Assembly (NCBI RefSeq): GCF_000701485.1
Contig: NZ_JNIZ01000004.1
Location: forward strand, 1-64,000
DNA length: 64,000 nt
Source of the DNA: Mycoplasmopsis sturni DSM 22021
Lineage (GTDB): Bacteria; Bacillota_I; Bacilli_A; Mycoplasmatales; Metamycoplasmataceae
Reading direction: 5' to 3'
Shown here: positions 36,210-46,956 of the stretch, piece by piece
Layout: each line of letters opens with the position of its first letter
Position numbering within the stretch: position 1 is the stretch's first letter
Translations under genes and position numbers: made by a program
The notes under the pieces: generated by a model
Seen by the model: only the letters and a program-made list of their open reading frames with translations
What the model was told of the DNA's origin: nothing
The model's database searches: none

Positions 36210-37448
36210 ATGAATATTGTAGAAGAACTAAAATTAAGAGGTATTTTTAAAGATATTTCTAATTACGAAAAATTTGTAAAATTACCAAAGGAAGCAGGAG
36301 TTTATGTTGGTTTTGATCCAACAGCACAAAGTTTGCATTTAGGAAACTATATTCAGATTGTTAACTTATTGCGTTTTAAAAAACACGGCTACAAAACTAT
36401 TGCTATTTTAGGTGGTGCTACCGGAATGATTGGTGATCCTTCTTTTAAAGATGCTGAGCGTCAATTGTTAGATCATGAAACTCTTTTACTAAATAAGAAT
36501 AAGATTAAGCAACAGCTTGAAAAATTTGGTATTCAAGTTATTGATAATTATGATTTTTATAAAGATATGAGCATCATTGATTTTTTAAGAAATGTAGGGA
36601 AATTGGTTAATGTTTCGTACATGTTATCTAAGGATTCGGTTTCTAAAAGAATAGAAAAAGGACTCAGCTTCACGGAATTTTCATATCAATTAATTCAAGG
36701 ATGAGACTTTGCTTGATTATATAAGCAAGAAAATGTATGCATTCAATTTGGAGGTTCTGATCAATGAGGTAACATTACAACAGGTCTTGACATGATTGGA
36801 ACTTTATACGGCAAGGAACATAAAGCCGTTGCAATTACTGCTAATTTACTTACCGATTCAAGTGGTAATAAGTTTGGTAAATCTACTGGTGGAGGAAGTT
36901 TATGACTTGATCAAGATATGACCAAACCGTATCAAATGTATCAGTTTTTATTAAACCAACCCGATTCAGAAGTTGAAAAACTTCTTAAATGATTAACTTT
37001 CCTTAGTGTTGAAGAAATTGAAGCAATTATTAAGCAACATAAAGAGCATCCACAAAATAAATTAGCTCAAAAGAGCTTGGCTTTTGAAGTTATTAAAGAT
37101 ATTCATTCTGAGTTAGATGCTAATAATGCTATTTTAGTTAGTGAATTATTGTTTAATAAAAACTTAAACTTTAGTGAACTCAATGTTGCAAAAATTGAAT
37201 CTGTAAAAGAAGATTTACCAACTATTAAATTAAATCAAGATGCTAATTTAATAGAGTCATTAATTTCAAGCAAATTGTTGCAATCTAAAAGAGAAGCTAG
37301 AGAATTTTTGGCTACTCATTCAATTAAATGAAACTACCAAAATGCAACAGAAGATACATTAGTAGAAAGTCCTCATTTAAATAATCAATATGGCCTAGTT
37401 CATGTTGGTAAGAAAAAGATCTTTTTAGTAGAAATAATAAAAAAATAG
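36210..37448 (+). CDS. tyrS: tyrosine--tRNA ligase
   Basis: 412-residue class I synthetase. HIGH-type motif in PTAQSLHLGNYIQIV near residue 41, and KMSKS-type KFGKSTGGGSLW near 228; the tyrosine-binding YQLIQGWDF near 161 is present. The C-terminal S4-like RNA-binding domain follows near 340-400. An in-frame TTG four codons earlier was not used as start since it lies inside the previous gene. Several UGA Trp codons. Terminator follows. Confidence 0.97.
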
Positions 37449-37471
37449 ACCTTTATGGGTCTAATTTTTTA
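37446..37471 (+). terminator. terminator after tyrS
   Basis: TAGACC-TTTAT-GGGTCTA followed by TTTTTT; it includes the stop. Confidence 0.75.
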
Positions 37472-37509
37472 TTAAATAAAAAGGCAATAAAAAACCATTT
37501 TTATAAAAA

Positions 37510-37583
37510 TGGTGCCGCTTACGAGAATCGAACTCGTGACAATTGATTACGAGTCAATCGTTTTACCACTAAACTAAAGCGGC
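37510..37583 (-). tRNA. tRNA-Thr(CGT)
   Basis: On the minus strand: acceptor GCCGCTT/AAGCGGC, anticodon CGT in loop CTCGTAA, T-arm GAGTTCGATTCTC, encoded CCA. Confidence 0.93.
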
Positions 37584-37586
37584 TAA

Positions 37587-37679
37587 TGGCGGGCAATAAG
37601 AGATTCGAACTCTTGCGGGCCGTGAAGCCCCTGCAGCTTTTCGAGAGCTGTCCCTTCAGCCAGACTTGGGTAATTGCCC
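37587..37679 (-). tRNA. tRNA-Ser(CGA)
   Basis: 93-base class II tRNA on the minus strand with long variable arm, acceptor GGGCAAT/ATTGCCC, anticodon CGA in loop CTCGAAA, discriminator G and encoded CCA. It lies three bases before tRNA-Thr, so the pair is one transcript. Its D and variable arms equal those of tRNA-Ser(TGA) at 3.1 kb. Confidence 0.95.
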
Positions 37680-37711
37680 ATTAATACTACTATAATTTTA
37701 GCAAAAAGCGC

Positions 37712-37740
37712 AAAAAATAAAACTCCTTTGGGAGTTTTAT
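37712..37740 (-). terminator. terminator of the rpmG-secE-nusG operon
   Basis: ATAAAACTCC-CAAA-GGAGTTTTAT (minus strand) then TTTTTT; overlaps the nusG stop. Confidence 0.85.
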
Positions 37741-38348
37741 TCGTCTTGGTCGTGGTCATAAGGACGTAAATTTTCGATAATTGTCTCAACCTCTACTTGT
37801 TTTCCAAATGTTTCTACCAATACAATTACTATGTTTGATTCGGCATTAATATTTTTAATAGTTCCTTCTGTTCCCTTATAAGCTGAATCTACAAAGGTAA
37901 CGACATCACCTTCTTTTAGTCCAAAGTAGTTTTTATCTGTTTCAAAAGTTTTTAGAGCTTCTTGTTCTTTTTTTAGTGATTTATTAATTTCTCTTTGAGT
38001 TACAGGAGTAGGTTTTGCTCCTTTTCCTGATGATCCTACAAGTCCGGTGACATATTGAGTGTTACGAACAATAAATCAGGCCTTATCTGTCATATCCATT
38101 TTAATAAAGATATAACCTGGATACATATTTACTCATTTAATTTTATAAGGTTCACCAGCTAATTTTTTATTTAATTCTTTAATGGTGAGAGTAGGTTTTT
38201 TAAAAACTTTAAAAGCGCCATTTTCAGTTGCACTATTATCAAATTGTTCAGAAACTTGTTCAGCAATAATCCGGTTTGATAAAGCTTCAACAACAATATC
38301 TTCTTTTCCTGAAATAGTCGAGACCATATATCAATTAAAATTACTCAT
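37737..38348 (-). CDS. nusG: transcription termination/antitermination protein NusG
   Basis: 203-residue factor that binds RNA polymerase and adjusts pausing and termination. NGN domain: WYMVSTISGKEDIV near residue 6 and MYPGYIFIKMDM near 75; KOW domain: FGLKEGDVVTFVDSAYKG near 150. A ~25-residue insertion rich in Lys (near residues 35-65) makes it longer than E. coli NusG, as in other mycoplasmas. ATG lies 10 bases after the secE stop. Confidence 0.96.
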
Positions 38349-38358
38349 ATTTTTTCTC

Positions 38359-38580
38359 CTAACTTAACCCATAAATTGCTCATAAGTGACTAAAACCATA
38401 AGTTAATGCAATTACAAATCCACCAATAATTAGTGTGAATAGAATAATTTTTAGCAATGAAGATACATTTTTTTGTGAATCAGGTCACTTTACACGTTTA
38501 ATTTCTTTAATAAATTTCCGAACATAATAACGTTTTTTACGAGGGTTTTTATCCTTCTTTGGTAAAAGTTCTTTTCTCAT
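38359..38580 (-). CDS. secE: preprotein translocase subunit SecE
   Basis: 73-residue single-span subunit of SecYEG. A basic N-terminus (KKDKNPRKKRYYVRKF), the conserved amphipathic KEIKRVKWPD segment near residue 25 and one membrane helix near 44-62 fit SecE. Overlaps rpmG by one base (TAATG) and precedes nusG, the standard bacterial order. Confidence 0.93.
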
Positions 38581-38726
38581 TAAACCTCTTCTTTATGAAG
38601 TGTGTGAGCATCGCAATGCTGACAAAATTTTTTAATTGCGATTCTTTTTTCACTTCCATTACTCTTAGTTGTTCAATAATTTTTTCTACGGCATAAACTG
38701 CATCCAATTGCTATTTTAGTCTTCAT
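38580..38726 (-). CDS. rpmG: 50S ribosomal protein L33
   Basis: 48-residue ribosomal protein with the zinc-binding pairs CSLC near residue 9 and CQHC near 36, i.e. the zinc-containing L33 type, and NYWTTKSN typical of L33. Too short for many gene finders. First gene of rpmG-secE-nusG; -10 box TATAAT (plus-strand 38736-38741) is nine bases from the ATG and no Shine-Dalgarno site is seen. Confidence 0.93.
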
Positions 38727-38803
38727 ATGTCTTTAATTATATATGAAAAGATTTTTTAATGATGTTTTTTTTAGTAGGTTATCGCCTAATCTTAATTTTT
38801 GTT

Positions 38804-38837
38804 AAAAAAACTAAAAGCTAATAACTTTTAGTTTTTC
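38804..38837 (-). terminator. terminator of pgk
   Basis: AAAAACTAAAAG and CTTTTAGTTTTT arms with a short loop; T run on the minus strand. Confidence 0.8.
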
Positions 38838-38842
38838 ATCTT

Positions 38843-40033
38843 TTAGGCAACTTTATCTTGAATTGCTTCAATACCAGGTAATTTTACACCTTGTAAGAAT
38901 TCAAGTGAAGCTCCACCACCAGTTGAAACGTGTGAGAATTTGTCAGCCATTTGAAGTTTTTCAACAGCAGCAACACTATCTCCTCCCCCAACAACTGAGA
39001 AAGCCCCTTTTAAGTTAGCGATTGCTTTACACATTTCTAATGTACCTTCACGGTAGTGTTCAAATTCGGTAACTCCAAGTGGACCGTTTCAAACTACTGT
39101 TTTAGCACCTTGGATTGCTTGTGTGAATGCTTTAATTGATTTTGAAGCAACATCAAGTGCCATTAGATCGTCAGGAATATTTCCTTCAACAATCACAGGT
39201 TTTACGTCTTTAAACTCAGGAGCAGCTTTAAAATCAAATGGTAATATGATTTTATCTTTATATTTTTCATAGAAGTTACGAGCTAATTCAACATAATCAA
39301 GTTCTACAAGAGATTTACCAATTTGTTCACCTCTAGCTTTCATAAATGTAAATGACATAGCTCCACAAATAATCATTTTATCAACAATTTTAGCAAGGTT
39401 TTCAAGTACTTGAATTTTGTCTGAAACTTTTGCTCCACCAATGATTGCTACATATGGATGTTCTGGATTGTTGATTGCTTTTGAAAGGTTTTCGGTTTCT
39501 TTTTCAACAAGATATCCGATTGCTGATTCTTTAATGTAAGTTGAAATCCCAACGTTTGAAGCGTGAGCACGGTGTGATGTTCCGAAAGCATCGTTAACAA
39601 AAATATCACCAAGACTTGCTCAATATTTTCCAAGTTCAGGATTGTTTTTACTTTCGGCTTTGTCATTTAAGTCTTCATAACGAGTGTTTTGAAGTAAGAT
39701 TACTTCACCTGGTTTCATTTGAGCAATAGCATCTTCAACCATTTTTCCTCTTGTTTGGTTAACAAATGTTACTGGTTGTCCAAGTTGACGAGCAAGTTCG
39801 ACAGCAACTGGTGCTAAATCTCTTTTAGGTAAATCAGCTTCTTCTTTAACTCTTCCTAAGTGAGACATTAAAATAACTTTTGCGCCTTCTTCAACTAATT
39901 TTTTAATTGTAGGTAAAGCAGCTGTAATTCTTTTGACAGAAGTAATAACTCCATCTTTAATAGGTACGTTAAAGTCAACTCTAACGATAACTTTTTTATC
40001 TTTAACTACAAGATCATTAAGTGTTTTTTTCAT
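38843..40033 (-). CDS. pgk: phosphoglycerate kinase
   Basis: 396-residue glycolytic enzyme making ATP from 1,3-bisphosphoglycerate. N-terminal [14 protein letters not shown] near residue 18, substrate-binding SHLGR near 58, the ATP-binding FSVVGGGDS near 345 and [15 protein letters not shown] near 368. Normal length, single gene on the minus strand with TATAAT at 40063-40068 (minus) and GAAAGGAA before the ATG. Fits the glycolytic set with fba and ldhD. Confidence 0.98.
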
Positions 40034-40403
40034 ATATTCCTTTCGGTATTATTAATGATTTTATTATACTATTTTATAAATTTGTGAAATTGCATTTTCA
40101 CGTTAGTTTTAGCAAGCAAATAAGGAAATTTTTTCATTGTAGGGATTCAATATTATTGTGTGTTAGTTCTCTTTTTGAGTTCTCTATTAAAGTAATATAA
40201 TTTATTTACTTTATTAAAGAATATTTTTGTTTGGTTTTGAATGTAAAATAATCTTTAGTAATATAGTCAATATAATCATTTTTAGTGAATTTTTTTAAAT
40301 AACCAAGCCATTTCAATTTATTATTACATTTTTAGATCTATTTTTATATCTTTTTTAACATTAATAACACAAAACAGAAAACGCAAAATTATTAAGGATT
40401 TTT
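40034..40403. promoter_or_regulatory. divergent spacer between pgk and pncB
   Basis: 370 bases without a gene. The pgk promoter -10 is at 40063-40068 on the minus strand. On the pncB side AAGGATTT precedes the ATG, but no single -10 box stands out. Nothing else recognised. Confidence 0.5.
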
Positions 40404-41435
40404 ATGAATAAAAAGTTACAACAAGAACTTTCTCAATATACAGCTAGCTACTTTGAAAAAACTAAAATCATTTTAGAAAACGAAGTACCTAATAACATTA
40501 TTACTTTACAGTTCTTCCAAAGAAAAGATAATACTTTGCTATGCGGAATTTCAGAGGTTTTAGAATTTTTAGAAACAGTTACAGATACTTCAAAATACAC
40601 TATTAGATATCTTCCTGATGGAACCATTGTTAATGCCTTAGATATTGTTTTAGAATTAGAGGGACATTATCAAGACTTTGGGATGTGAGAAGGCATGATT
40701 GATGGTATTTTATCCAGAAATACATCATTAGCAACTAATGCTTATCAATGCCGTTTAGCCGCACAAGGAAAACCTGTTATATTTATGGGTGATCGTGCTG
40801 ATCATTATTTAAATCAAGAAGTAGATGGTTATGCTATGAAAGTAGCAGGGATTGATTTAGTTTCAACGATGAAACAAAAAAATTCAAATCAAATTGGTGA
40901 AACTAAAGATATTTTTGGTTCAATGCCTCATGTTTTAATTCAAGGATTTGGTGGAGATGTTGTTGCAGCTGCAAAAGCTTATAATAAGAATTTTCCTAAC
41001 AATAAACTCATCGTTTTAGTAGATTATCACAATAACATTATTGAAGATTCCATTAAAATTTGAAATGAACTTGGAAATAAAGTATGAGGTGTTAGAGTTG
41101 ATACATCTAAAAATATGGTTGACCATATGTTTGACGGAGAAGAACCTCAATATGGCGTTAATCCAGAGCAAATTATTCGTTTAAGAAAAGCCTTGGATCA
41201 AGTAGGCGCAAAAGAATATAAAATTGTTGTATCTAGTGGCTTTAACTTTGAAAAAATCAAGGAATTTGAAGAGAAAAACGTCCCAGTAGATTATTATGGA
41301 GTTGGACAAAGTATCTTTAAATTAACCCGTTCTTTTTCGGCAGATGCTACTATTTTAAATGGCAAATTCCAAGCAAAAGAAGGAAGAAGCTACAGAGAAA
41401 ACCCTAATTTAGTTATTTATAAATCTAAAAAATAA
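40404..41435 (+). CDS. pncB: nicotinate phosphoribosyltransferase
   Basis: 343-residue enzyme that joins nicotinate and PRPP to start NAD salvage; mycoplasmas cannot make NAD de novo. Family pieces visible are FMGDRADHYLNQEVDGYA near residue 131, IQGFGGDVVAAAKAY near 179, WGVRVDTSKNM near 232 with the phosphate-binding VVSSGFNFEKI near 276, and YYGVGQSIFKL near 300. Near the normal length for the short NAPRT group. Single gene, terminator at the stop. Confidence 0.9.
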
Positions 41436-41458
41436 TCAGCAACAGCTGATTTTTTTCT
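41435..41458 (+). terminator. terminator after pncB
   Basis: ATCAGC-AACA-GCTGAT then TTTTTT, directly after the stop. Confidence 0.8.
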
Positions 41459-41501
41459 TTTTTAATTAAAAAAATTAATACTTATATGAAAGAGTTATAT
41501 T

Positions 41502-41885
41502 ATGAAATTATTTAATTTATACAAATTTAAAGCAAACAATGGAGAATTTACTCCAACGTTTTTACCTATTTTTGTAATTGATAAATTAATTTACATGGTT
41601 GAAGTTAGTGATTTTTTAGAATTTGAAAGCGATCTAAAATATTTTCAAAAACTTTTTACAAAGACAAGATATTTTGATTTATATGCAAATTTAAATAATC
41701 TTTTTGCTATTGAGGAAAAACTTTTTGATGCTAAATTTCAAAATTGGCAACTAAAAATGATTCGAGAGGATTTTGAAGATGCTTGTATAGCAGAGTTGTT
41801 GAAAAAAGTTAATGATCGTTTATCTTTATTAAGAGATCCGGAAATAATTATTCATCTAAAATCAAGAGATTATAATAGTTTATAA
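41502..41885 (+). CDS. hypothetical protein
   Basis: 127-residue soluble protein, rich in Phe, Leu and acidic residues, predicted mostly helical, without signal peptide or membrane segment. No family recognised. Start is ATG after GAAAGAG. Next gene begins 15 bases later but has its own -10 box, so they may be separate units. Confidence 0.65.
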   Translation: MKLFNLYKFKANNGEFTPTFLPIFVIDKLIYMVEVSDFLEFESDLKYFQKLFTKTRYFDLYANLNNLFAIEEKLFDAKFQNWQLKMIREDFEDACIAELLKKVNDRLSLLRDPEIIIHLKSRDYNSL

Positions 41886-41887
41886 GG

Positions 41888-41893
41888 TATAAT
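41888..41893 (+). promoter_or_regulatory. -10 box of a leaderless gene
   Basis: TATAAT six bases before the ATG at 41900; transcription would start on the A of ATG. It lies just after the stop of the previous gene. Confidence 0.6.
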
Positions 41894-41899
41894 TTTGAA

Positions 41900-43189
41900 A
41901 TGTGAAAATTAAGTAAATTATCAGATTATTATGGCCAGAAACCAATTTTGCTGTTAAATAATAAAGTAACTAATATAAGCATTTTAAGTGGATTTTCGTT
42001 TCTTTTAGGTACTATTTTTCTTTTAGTTTTTTTTCTTACAAAAAACAGTCCAGTTTTAAAATACGAAGGAAGAATTGTATTTATTATTTTATCAGTGCTT
42101 GGTTTTGCTAGTTCAAGTGCAATTTTGCTTATTGATTCTTTTTTCTATATCAATAACATAAAGAAAAGTAACTTTGAACTTTATGATTATAAAAAGAAAA
42201 AATATTTAATGATCTTTTCTAGTGTTAATTTCCTTTTTTATTTTTTCTATTTTCAGCGCAATGTAATTCCCTTTTTAAACATCGAGAAAGCTCATTTTGA
42301 TTCAAGAACTAAAAAATTTACAAATTTAGTAGGAAATCAAAAGGAACTTGTTAGTTTATATAGTTTTAAAAATATTTTTAAGCTTGATATTATTGACATA
42401 GCATTAAGTGGAATTTTACTTGGGATTTATATAGGTGTTAGATCAACAATAGGAAGATTAGGTCTTAGTTTTGAGTACTTATTTTATATTTTAGTCTCTT
42501 ATATTTTGAGGTATTTTAAGGCTGCTATTGTAGCTTTTCTTGCTGATTTTATGGGATTAGTTATTACTGGTTCTGTTGGGACTTGACACTGAGTTTATGG
42601 TATCGTTCCGATTTTATCTACGTTATTATTATCGATTCTTTTTGATATTTTTGAGCGAAACAAAAAAGTTTCTATTTTAATTTCTAATGGTATTTTGTGG
42701 ATTGCTTTTGGAGCTCTTTTTGGTATATTTATTTGACAAAGTTCAGTTGCTACAGGTGAGTCTCTTAAAATTTCAAATACGTTTAATTACAAAAACCTTT
42801 CAATTACAACTTTAGCTATTTTAATTGCCCTAGGTTTTGTCATTATGGCATTTATTTCTGGAGCGAGTTTTTATTATTTATTTAAGAAAAAAGATCACGA
42901 AAAGAAAAAACTTATTTATATTTTGTTAACTTCTTTTGCGCTTGTGGCATTTACAATTGTGATTTTTAGATGAATCTGAGGACCATTTGCTTATTTACGT
43001 TGAAGAAATTGAGCAATTCAATCTAAGCCTAGAAACATTTCTGAATGATATATTCCTGTCATGCTTCCTATTGTTTTAAGATCATCAATAAGCATCCCAA
43101 TTTATACTGCTTCTTTAGTTATTATATTAACTCCGCTTATGTATCTTAGAAAAAGATATATAGAAAAAAAACTTATATCTCAATATTAA
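41900..43189 (+). CDS. ECF transporter S component-like membrane protein
   Basis: 429 residues, about ten hydrophobic segments. After an N-terminal membrane pair comes a block typical of energy-coupling-factor substrate-binding subunits: GIYIGVRSTIGRLGLSF near residue 175 and FKAAIVAFLADFMGLVITG near 195-215, then WHWVYGIVPIL. Such S components bind a vitamin (folate, riboflavin or other) and share EcfAAT. Substrate cannot be told. It is longer than the ~180-residue single S domain, because of added helices on both sides. Start ATG 41900 is leaderless; no Shine-Dalgarno site. Confidence 0.75.
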
Positions 43190-43208
43190 TATATTAATAT
43201 TTTTATGG

Positions 43209-43214
43209 TATAAT
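43209..43214 (+). promoter_or_regulatory. -10 box of rplJ-rplL
   Basis: TATAAT just before the L10 leader, after an AT-rich inverted repeat that may end the previous transcript. Confidence 0.6.
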
Positions 43215-43300
43215 AACCAAGCAATACATAAAGACAGCAACAGCGCATGCTTAATATGTTGCCGAGTGTATAATCTTAAAGTTTTGTATTGCGTAATTTT
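43215..43300 (+). promoter_or_regulatory. L10 leader (ribosomal autoregulation element)
   Basis: The stretch contains AAAGACAGCAACAGCG, then TTAATATGTTGCCGAG, matching the conserved pairing and purine-rich kink region of the L10-binding leader RNA. The L10-L12 complex binds it to repress its own operon. Outer stem is CAATAC (43221-43226)/GTATTG (43286-43291). Confidence 0.8.
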
Positions 43301-43317
43301 TGAAAGGAGGCATGATA

Positions 43318-43815
43318 GTGTCTGAATCAAATTTCAAAATAGCAAAAAGACATGTAGTAAGCGAAATTACTTCAAAAATTCAAGAATCTAAAGCGATTGC
43401 TTTTGCTGAGTATCGTGGATTAACAGTAGCTGAATTAAAGGAACTTAGAAAAGCTGCTAAAGAAGTTAATGTTGAAATTAAAGTTTACAAAAACAGACTT
43501 TTCAAAATCGCTGCTCAAAACACAGGTTTTGAAAAACTTGCTGATCACTTAGTTGGACCTAACATCTTTGCTTTTTCAAATCAAGATGATATGTCTGCAG
43601 CAAAATTACTTGTAAAATTTGCTAAAAAACACAAACTAATGGTAATTAAAGCCGGAACATATGAAGGTGAAGTTATTGATGCAAGTGGTGTTAAAAATGT
43701 TGCTACATTGCCAACATATGAAGAAGCCCTTGGAATTCTTGCTCGTTCACTTATGGCGCCATTATCTCAAATTTCATTATCACTTAAATTAGTAAGTGAA
43801 GGAAAATCAGAATAA
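43318..43815 (+). CDS. rplJ: 50S ribosomal protein L10
   Basis: 165-residue stalk-base protein with N-terminal VSEITSKIQESKAIAFAEYRGLT and KVYKNRLFKIA typical of L10. The start is taken as GTG 43318, seven bases after AAAGGAGG; the ATG at 43312 is only one base from that site and TTG 43300 is upstream of it, so both are unlikely. Cotranscribed with rplL under the L10 leader. No rplK-rplA or rpoB beside it. Confidence 0.95.
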   Translation: MSESNFKIAKRHVVSEITSKIQESKAIAFAEYRGLTVAELKELRKAAKEVNVEIKVYKNRLFKIAAQNTGFEKLADHLVGPNIFAFSNQDDMSAAKLLVKFAKKHKLMVIKAGTYEGEVIDASGVKNVATLPTYEEALGILARSLMAPLSQISLSLKLVSEGKSE

Positions 43816-43848
43816 TTATTATACTTAGCTTATTAGAAAGGAAATATC

Positions 43849-44220
43849 ATGGCTAAATTAACTAAAGAAACATTTATTGAATCACTTAAAGAAATGTCAA
43901 TTAAAGAAGTGATGGAACTTGTTGAAGCAATGAAAGAAGAATTTGGAATCGACCCAACAGCTGCTGTAGCAGTTGCTGCTGCTCCTGCTGAAGGTGGAGA
44001 CGCTGCTCCTTCAAGCGTTAAAGTTGTTCTTAAAGCTGACAACGGTAAAAAAGTTCAAATTATTAAAGCTGTTAAAGATTTACTTGGAAACTCACTTATG
44101 GAAGCTAAAAAACTTGTTGACAACCTTCCAGCAGTTATTAAAGAAAACATCAAACCTGAAGAAGCAGAACAAATTAAAGCTGTTCTTGTTGAAGCAGGAG
44201 CTGAAGTTTCAGTTGAATAA
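43849..44220 (+). CDS. rplL: 50S ribosomal protein L7/L12
   Basis: 123-residue stalk protein that recruits translation GTPases. N-terminal dimer domain, Ala/Pro-rich hinge (AVAVAAAPAEGGDAA near residues 43-57) and conserved C-terminal domain (IKAVKDLLGNSLMEAKKLVD). GAAAGGAAA before the ATG. Ends at a strong terminator. Confidence 0.97.
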   Translation: MAKLTKETFIESLKEMSIKEVMELVEAMKEEFGIDPTAAVAVAAAPAEGGDAAPSSVKVVLKADNGKKVQIIKAVKDLLGNSLMEAKKLVDNLPAVIKENIKPEEAEQIKAVLVEAGAEVSVE

Positions 44221-44243
44221 TTTAAACTTATTCTAATTAATAA

Positions 44244-44278
44244 TAAAAAAACAAGCCATATTATTGGCTTGTTTTTTT
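44244..44278 (+). terminator. terminator after rplJ-rplL
   Basis: AAACAAGCC-ATATTATT-GGCTTGTTT with T run. Confidence 0.85.
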
Positions 44279-44297
44279 CTTGTTTTAGATAAGGTAA

Positions 44298-44323
44298 ATA
44301 AAAAACCAAGTGTAAACTTGGTT
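44298..44323 (-). terminator. terminator of ktrB-ktrA
   Basis: AAACCAAG-TTTACA-CTTGGTTT on the minus strand, ending in a T run; ktrA stop abuts it. Confidence 0.8.
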
Positions 44324-45048
44324 TATACTGTTTTGTTTTCATTAACATTCATTTGCGAAATATTTTGATCAATGAGCTTTTCTTTATTTAATAGTTTAAA
44401 AACGTGTGTAACATCATCAACCTCACCTACTAAAGTTACAAAATCACCTTTTAGTAGTTTTGAATCTCCTTGAGGACGAATCGAGAATGATTCACGTTTA
44501 ATTACCACAAGAGTAACTCCGTATTTATTAAAGTTAATTTCTTTAAGTTTTTTATTTTCAAAAGCAGCATTATTAATTTGGGTTGTACCAAGAACTAAAT
44601 TATCACCAAGTTCTTGTAGATTTTCACTATAGTGAATAAAGTTCTTATCACCTGCAATTAAAGCGGTTCTGATACCAGCTTCTGTTTCAGGGCGAATAAT
44701 AACATTTACTCCAATTTGTTTCAAAATCCGAGCATGCCCTTCACTTGTGGCTCTAGCGATAATGTTTTTAACACCAACTTCTTGCAAAGCAGCAACAATT
44801 TCGGTGTTTTCAGGAACAGCAACAACAACGGTTTCGATTTCGTTAATTTTGATTGCTTTTAGCAATTTAATTTCAGCCGCATTTCCAATGATGATACGTT
44901 GAACATCATCAACATATTTTTTGGTTTGTTCTTCTTCTTTATTAATAATTAAGATACTACGATCCATTTTTAATAATTGATCAATTACGGCTGAACCATA
45001 GCGACCAACACCGATAATGGCAATATCATTTTTATATCTAATTCCCAT
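44323..45048 (-). CDS. ktrA: potassium uptake regulatory subunit (TrkA/KtrA-type RCK protein)
   Basis: 241-residue cytoplasmic gating subunit of a Ktr potassium system. RCK_N Rossmann fold with IIGVGRYGSAVIDQL near residue 11, nucleotide-binding end ARATSEGHARIL near 97, then a RCK_C domain from about residue 155 (KKLKEINFNKYGVTLVVIKR). Normal length for KtrA. ATG lies 11 bases after the ktrB stop; the two form one operon. Confidence 0.93.
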   Translation of the reverse strand: MGIRYKNDIAIIGVGRYGSAVIDQLLKMDRSILIINKEEEQTKKYVDDVQRIIIGNAAEIKLLKAIKINEIETVVVAVPENTEIVAALQEVGVKNIIARATSEGHARILKQIGVNVIIRPETEAGIRTALIAGDKNFIHYSENLQELGDNLVLGTTQINNAAFENKKLKEINFNKYGVTLVVIKRESFSIRPQGDSKLLKGDFVTLVGEVDDVTHVFKLLNKEKLIDQNISQMNVNENKTV

Positions 45049-45059
45049 GATTAAAATTC

Positions 45060-46946
45060 CTATCCGATGGCTACATCTTCTTCTACATAGTCATAATAAA
45101 CGTTGTGACTATGTTTTTTCTTTCAAACAAATAAAAGCGAACTAATTCCAAATTGTCCTATAAACATTAATATGGTAATAGCGATTTTTGAAGCGGCATT
45201 GAAATATGGTGTCAATCCTGAAGATAGTCCTGTTGTTCCAAAGGCGCTAAAGACTTCAAAATAAACTTGTTCTAATTTAAAGGAATCAACTGAAGAAGCT
45301 ATTTTTCCATCGATTTTTTCGATTCCAAAAGATTTGATTCCATTAGGTTGATAAACGTCTAAACTAGTTGTACAAATTGCGGCGATTACAAAGACGATAA
45401 TTAAACTAATTATAAAAACTTGCATGGCCGCAAAAATATTATCTCTTGAAATTGCTCTTCAGAAGATTCGAATTCTTTTTTCTCCTCTAAAAGTTGCAAT
45501 AATTGACATTAAAATAATAGCAAAAGTGGTTGTTCTAATTCCGCCACCTGTACTTGATGGAGCAGCACCAATAAACATCATAATAGAGTAAGTAATATAA
45601 CTGCTATAAGTGAAATCATTAATTCCAATAGTATAAAAACCAGCACTTCTAGTAGATAAGGAAGTAAATAATATTCCAAAGATAATTTGACCTTTAGTAC
45701 CATACATTTTTCCATTATCAAGATAAGGTTTTAGAATTTGTTGATATTTGAGAACCATTTCATGTTCAATTATTCCGGCATTTGGTTTTGTTTGTAATAA
45801 AACAGAATCGCCTGCTCTTATTGGAAGATCTTTTCAGGAAGTTTGTCAAATATAAGTATCCAATGGAATTTTTTGGTTTATAGATTCTTGAATTAAGTTA
45901 GTATCGGCTTTATTATATAAATAAAGTTGGTAGGCATATTGGTGTTGTACATCATTTTTAATATAAATTTTATTTCACGCACTGTTTGCATCACGTGAAA
46001 TAATTTCAAATATTAATGTGATACCAAATCCAACAAGTAAAATTAAAACATAAATAATTAGTGAAATTTTAGTAAATAACGTAAATTTGTAATAACCTCT
46101 TTTACGTTTTATTTTATGTAAAATTCAACCTTTAATATCATAAAGAACCGGATAACCTAGCCCTCCAATAACAAATAGTATGATAAAACAAATTTGAACA
46201 AAATAATCACCATAAAATTGCATTAATGAGTTCCCGCTTAAAATATCAAATCCAGCATTATTAATTGCTGAAATAGTTTGAAAGAACCCAAAACGGAAAG
46301 CGTTTTCTCAATTATGGTGAGCTTTTATGAAACCTTCTCCACCATTTTGGTCCTTAAGGTATTGAATTAAACCAGGTGTTGTTTGAGCATCTGGGGCAAA
46401 GTAAAAATATAGACTTAAGGTAAAACCAAAAATAATAATTGTAATAAAGAGAAATTTCAATGAAGAAATAACAATAGCAGCTACTTTTGCATCATCTTGC
46501 CCGCCTCTTTCTGTTTGAACCAATTTAACATCTCTCAAGGTTAAGGTATTTCTTCTAAAAATAAAATTAAAGATAAATAGCTTTAGAGCAAAAATCCCAA
46601 TTCCTCCAGCCAAAATTAACATTGCAATTATAAATTGACCAAAAACATTAAATTGGCTAAAAGTAGGCTTGACAGTTAAACCAGTATCACTAAAAGCACT
46701 TGAAGCTGTAAAAACTGCATCAATAAAACTGATTTTAGCTACTGGATCACCTGTAAGTGGGTGAATTTCGTTTTGACTAAAGGGTGCTCAAAGCAATAAT
46801 GTAGCAATTAGCACTATAAAAAAATACACAAATAACAAGTATTTGAGTTTTGAGAGGTTATTTTTAAAGCGATTCAAGTTATTTCATAAACGAACAAAAA
46901 AGCTTTTGGAATAACTAAATAACTTTTTATGATCTAATTTCGGCAT
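45060..46946 (-). CDS. ktrB: potassium transporter membrane subunit (KtrB/TrkH type)
   Basis: 628-residue membrane protein with four pore-loop filters of the Trk/Ktr/HKT family: FSDTGLTV near residue 85, INNAGFD near 225, LSTRSAGF near 420 and FGTTGLSSGL near 545. PSSTGGGIRTTT near 452 is also conserved. It is longer than Bacillus KtrB (~445) owing to extra loops, notably ~100 polar residues near 300-390, probably outside. Imports K+ with KtrA control. Starts with MPKLDHKKLF; no strong Shine-Dalgarno site. Confidence 0.93.
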
Positions 46947-46956
46947 TGTTTACCAA

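Noticed and set aside
43300-43317. TTG 43300 or ATG 43312 as rplJ start
   Set aside because: The first is upstream of the AAAGGAGG site and the second only one base after it; GTG 43318 has the right spacing.
44055-44348. Minus-strand frame across rplL
   Set aside because: Shadow of the L7/L12 gene; the region belongs to rplL and two terminators.
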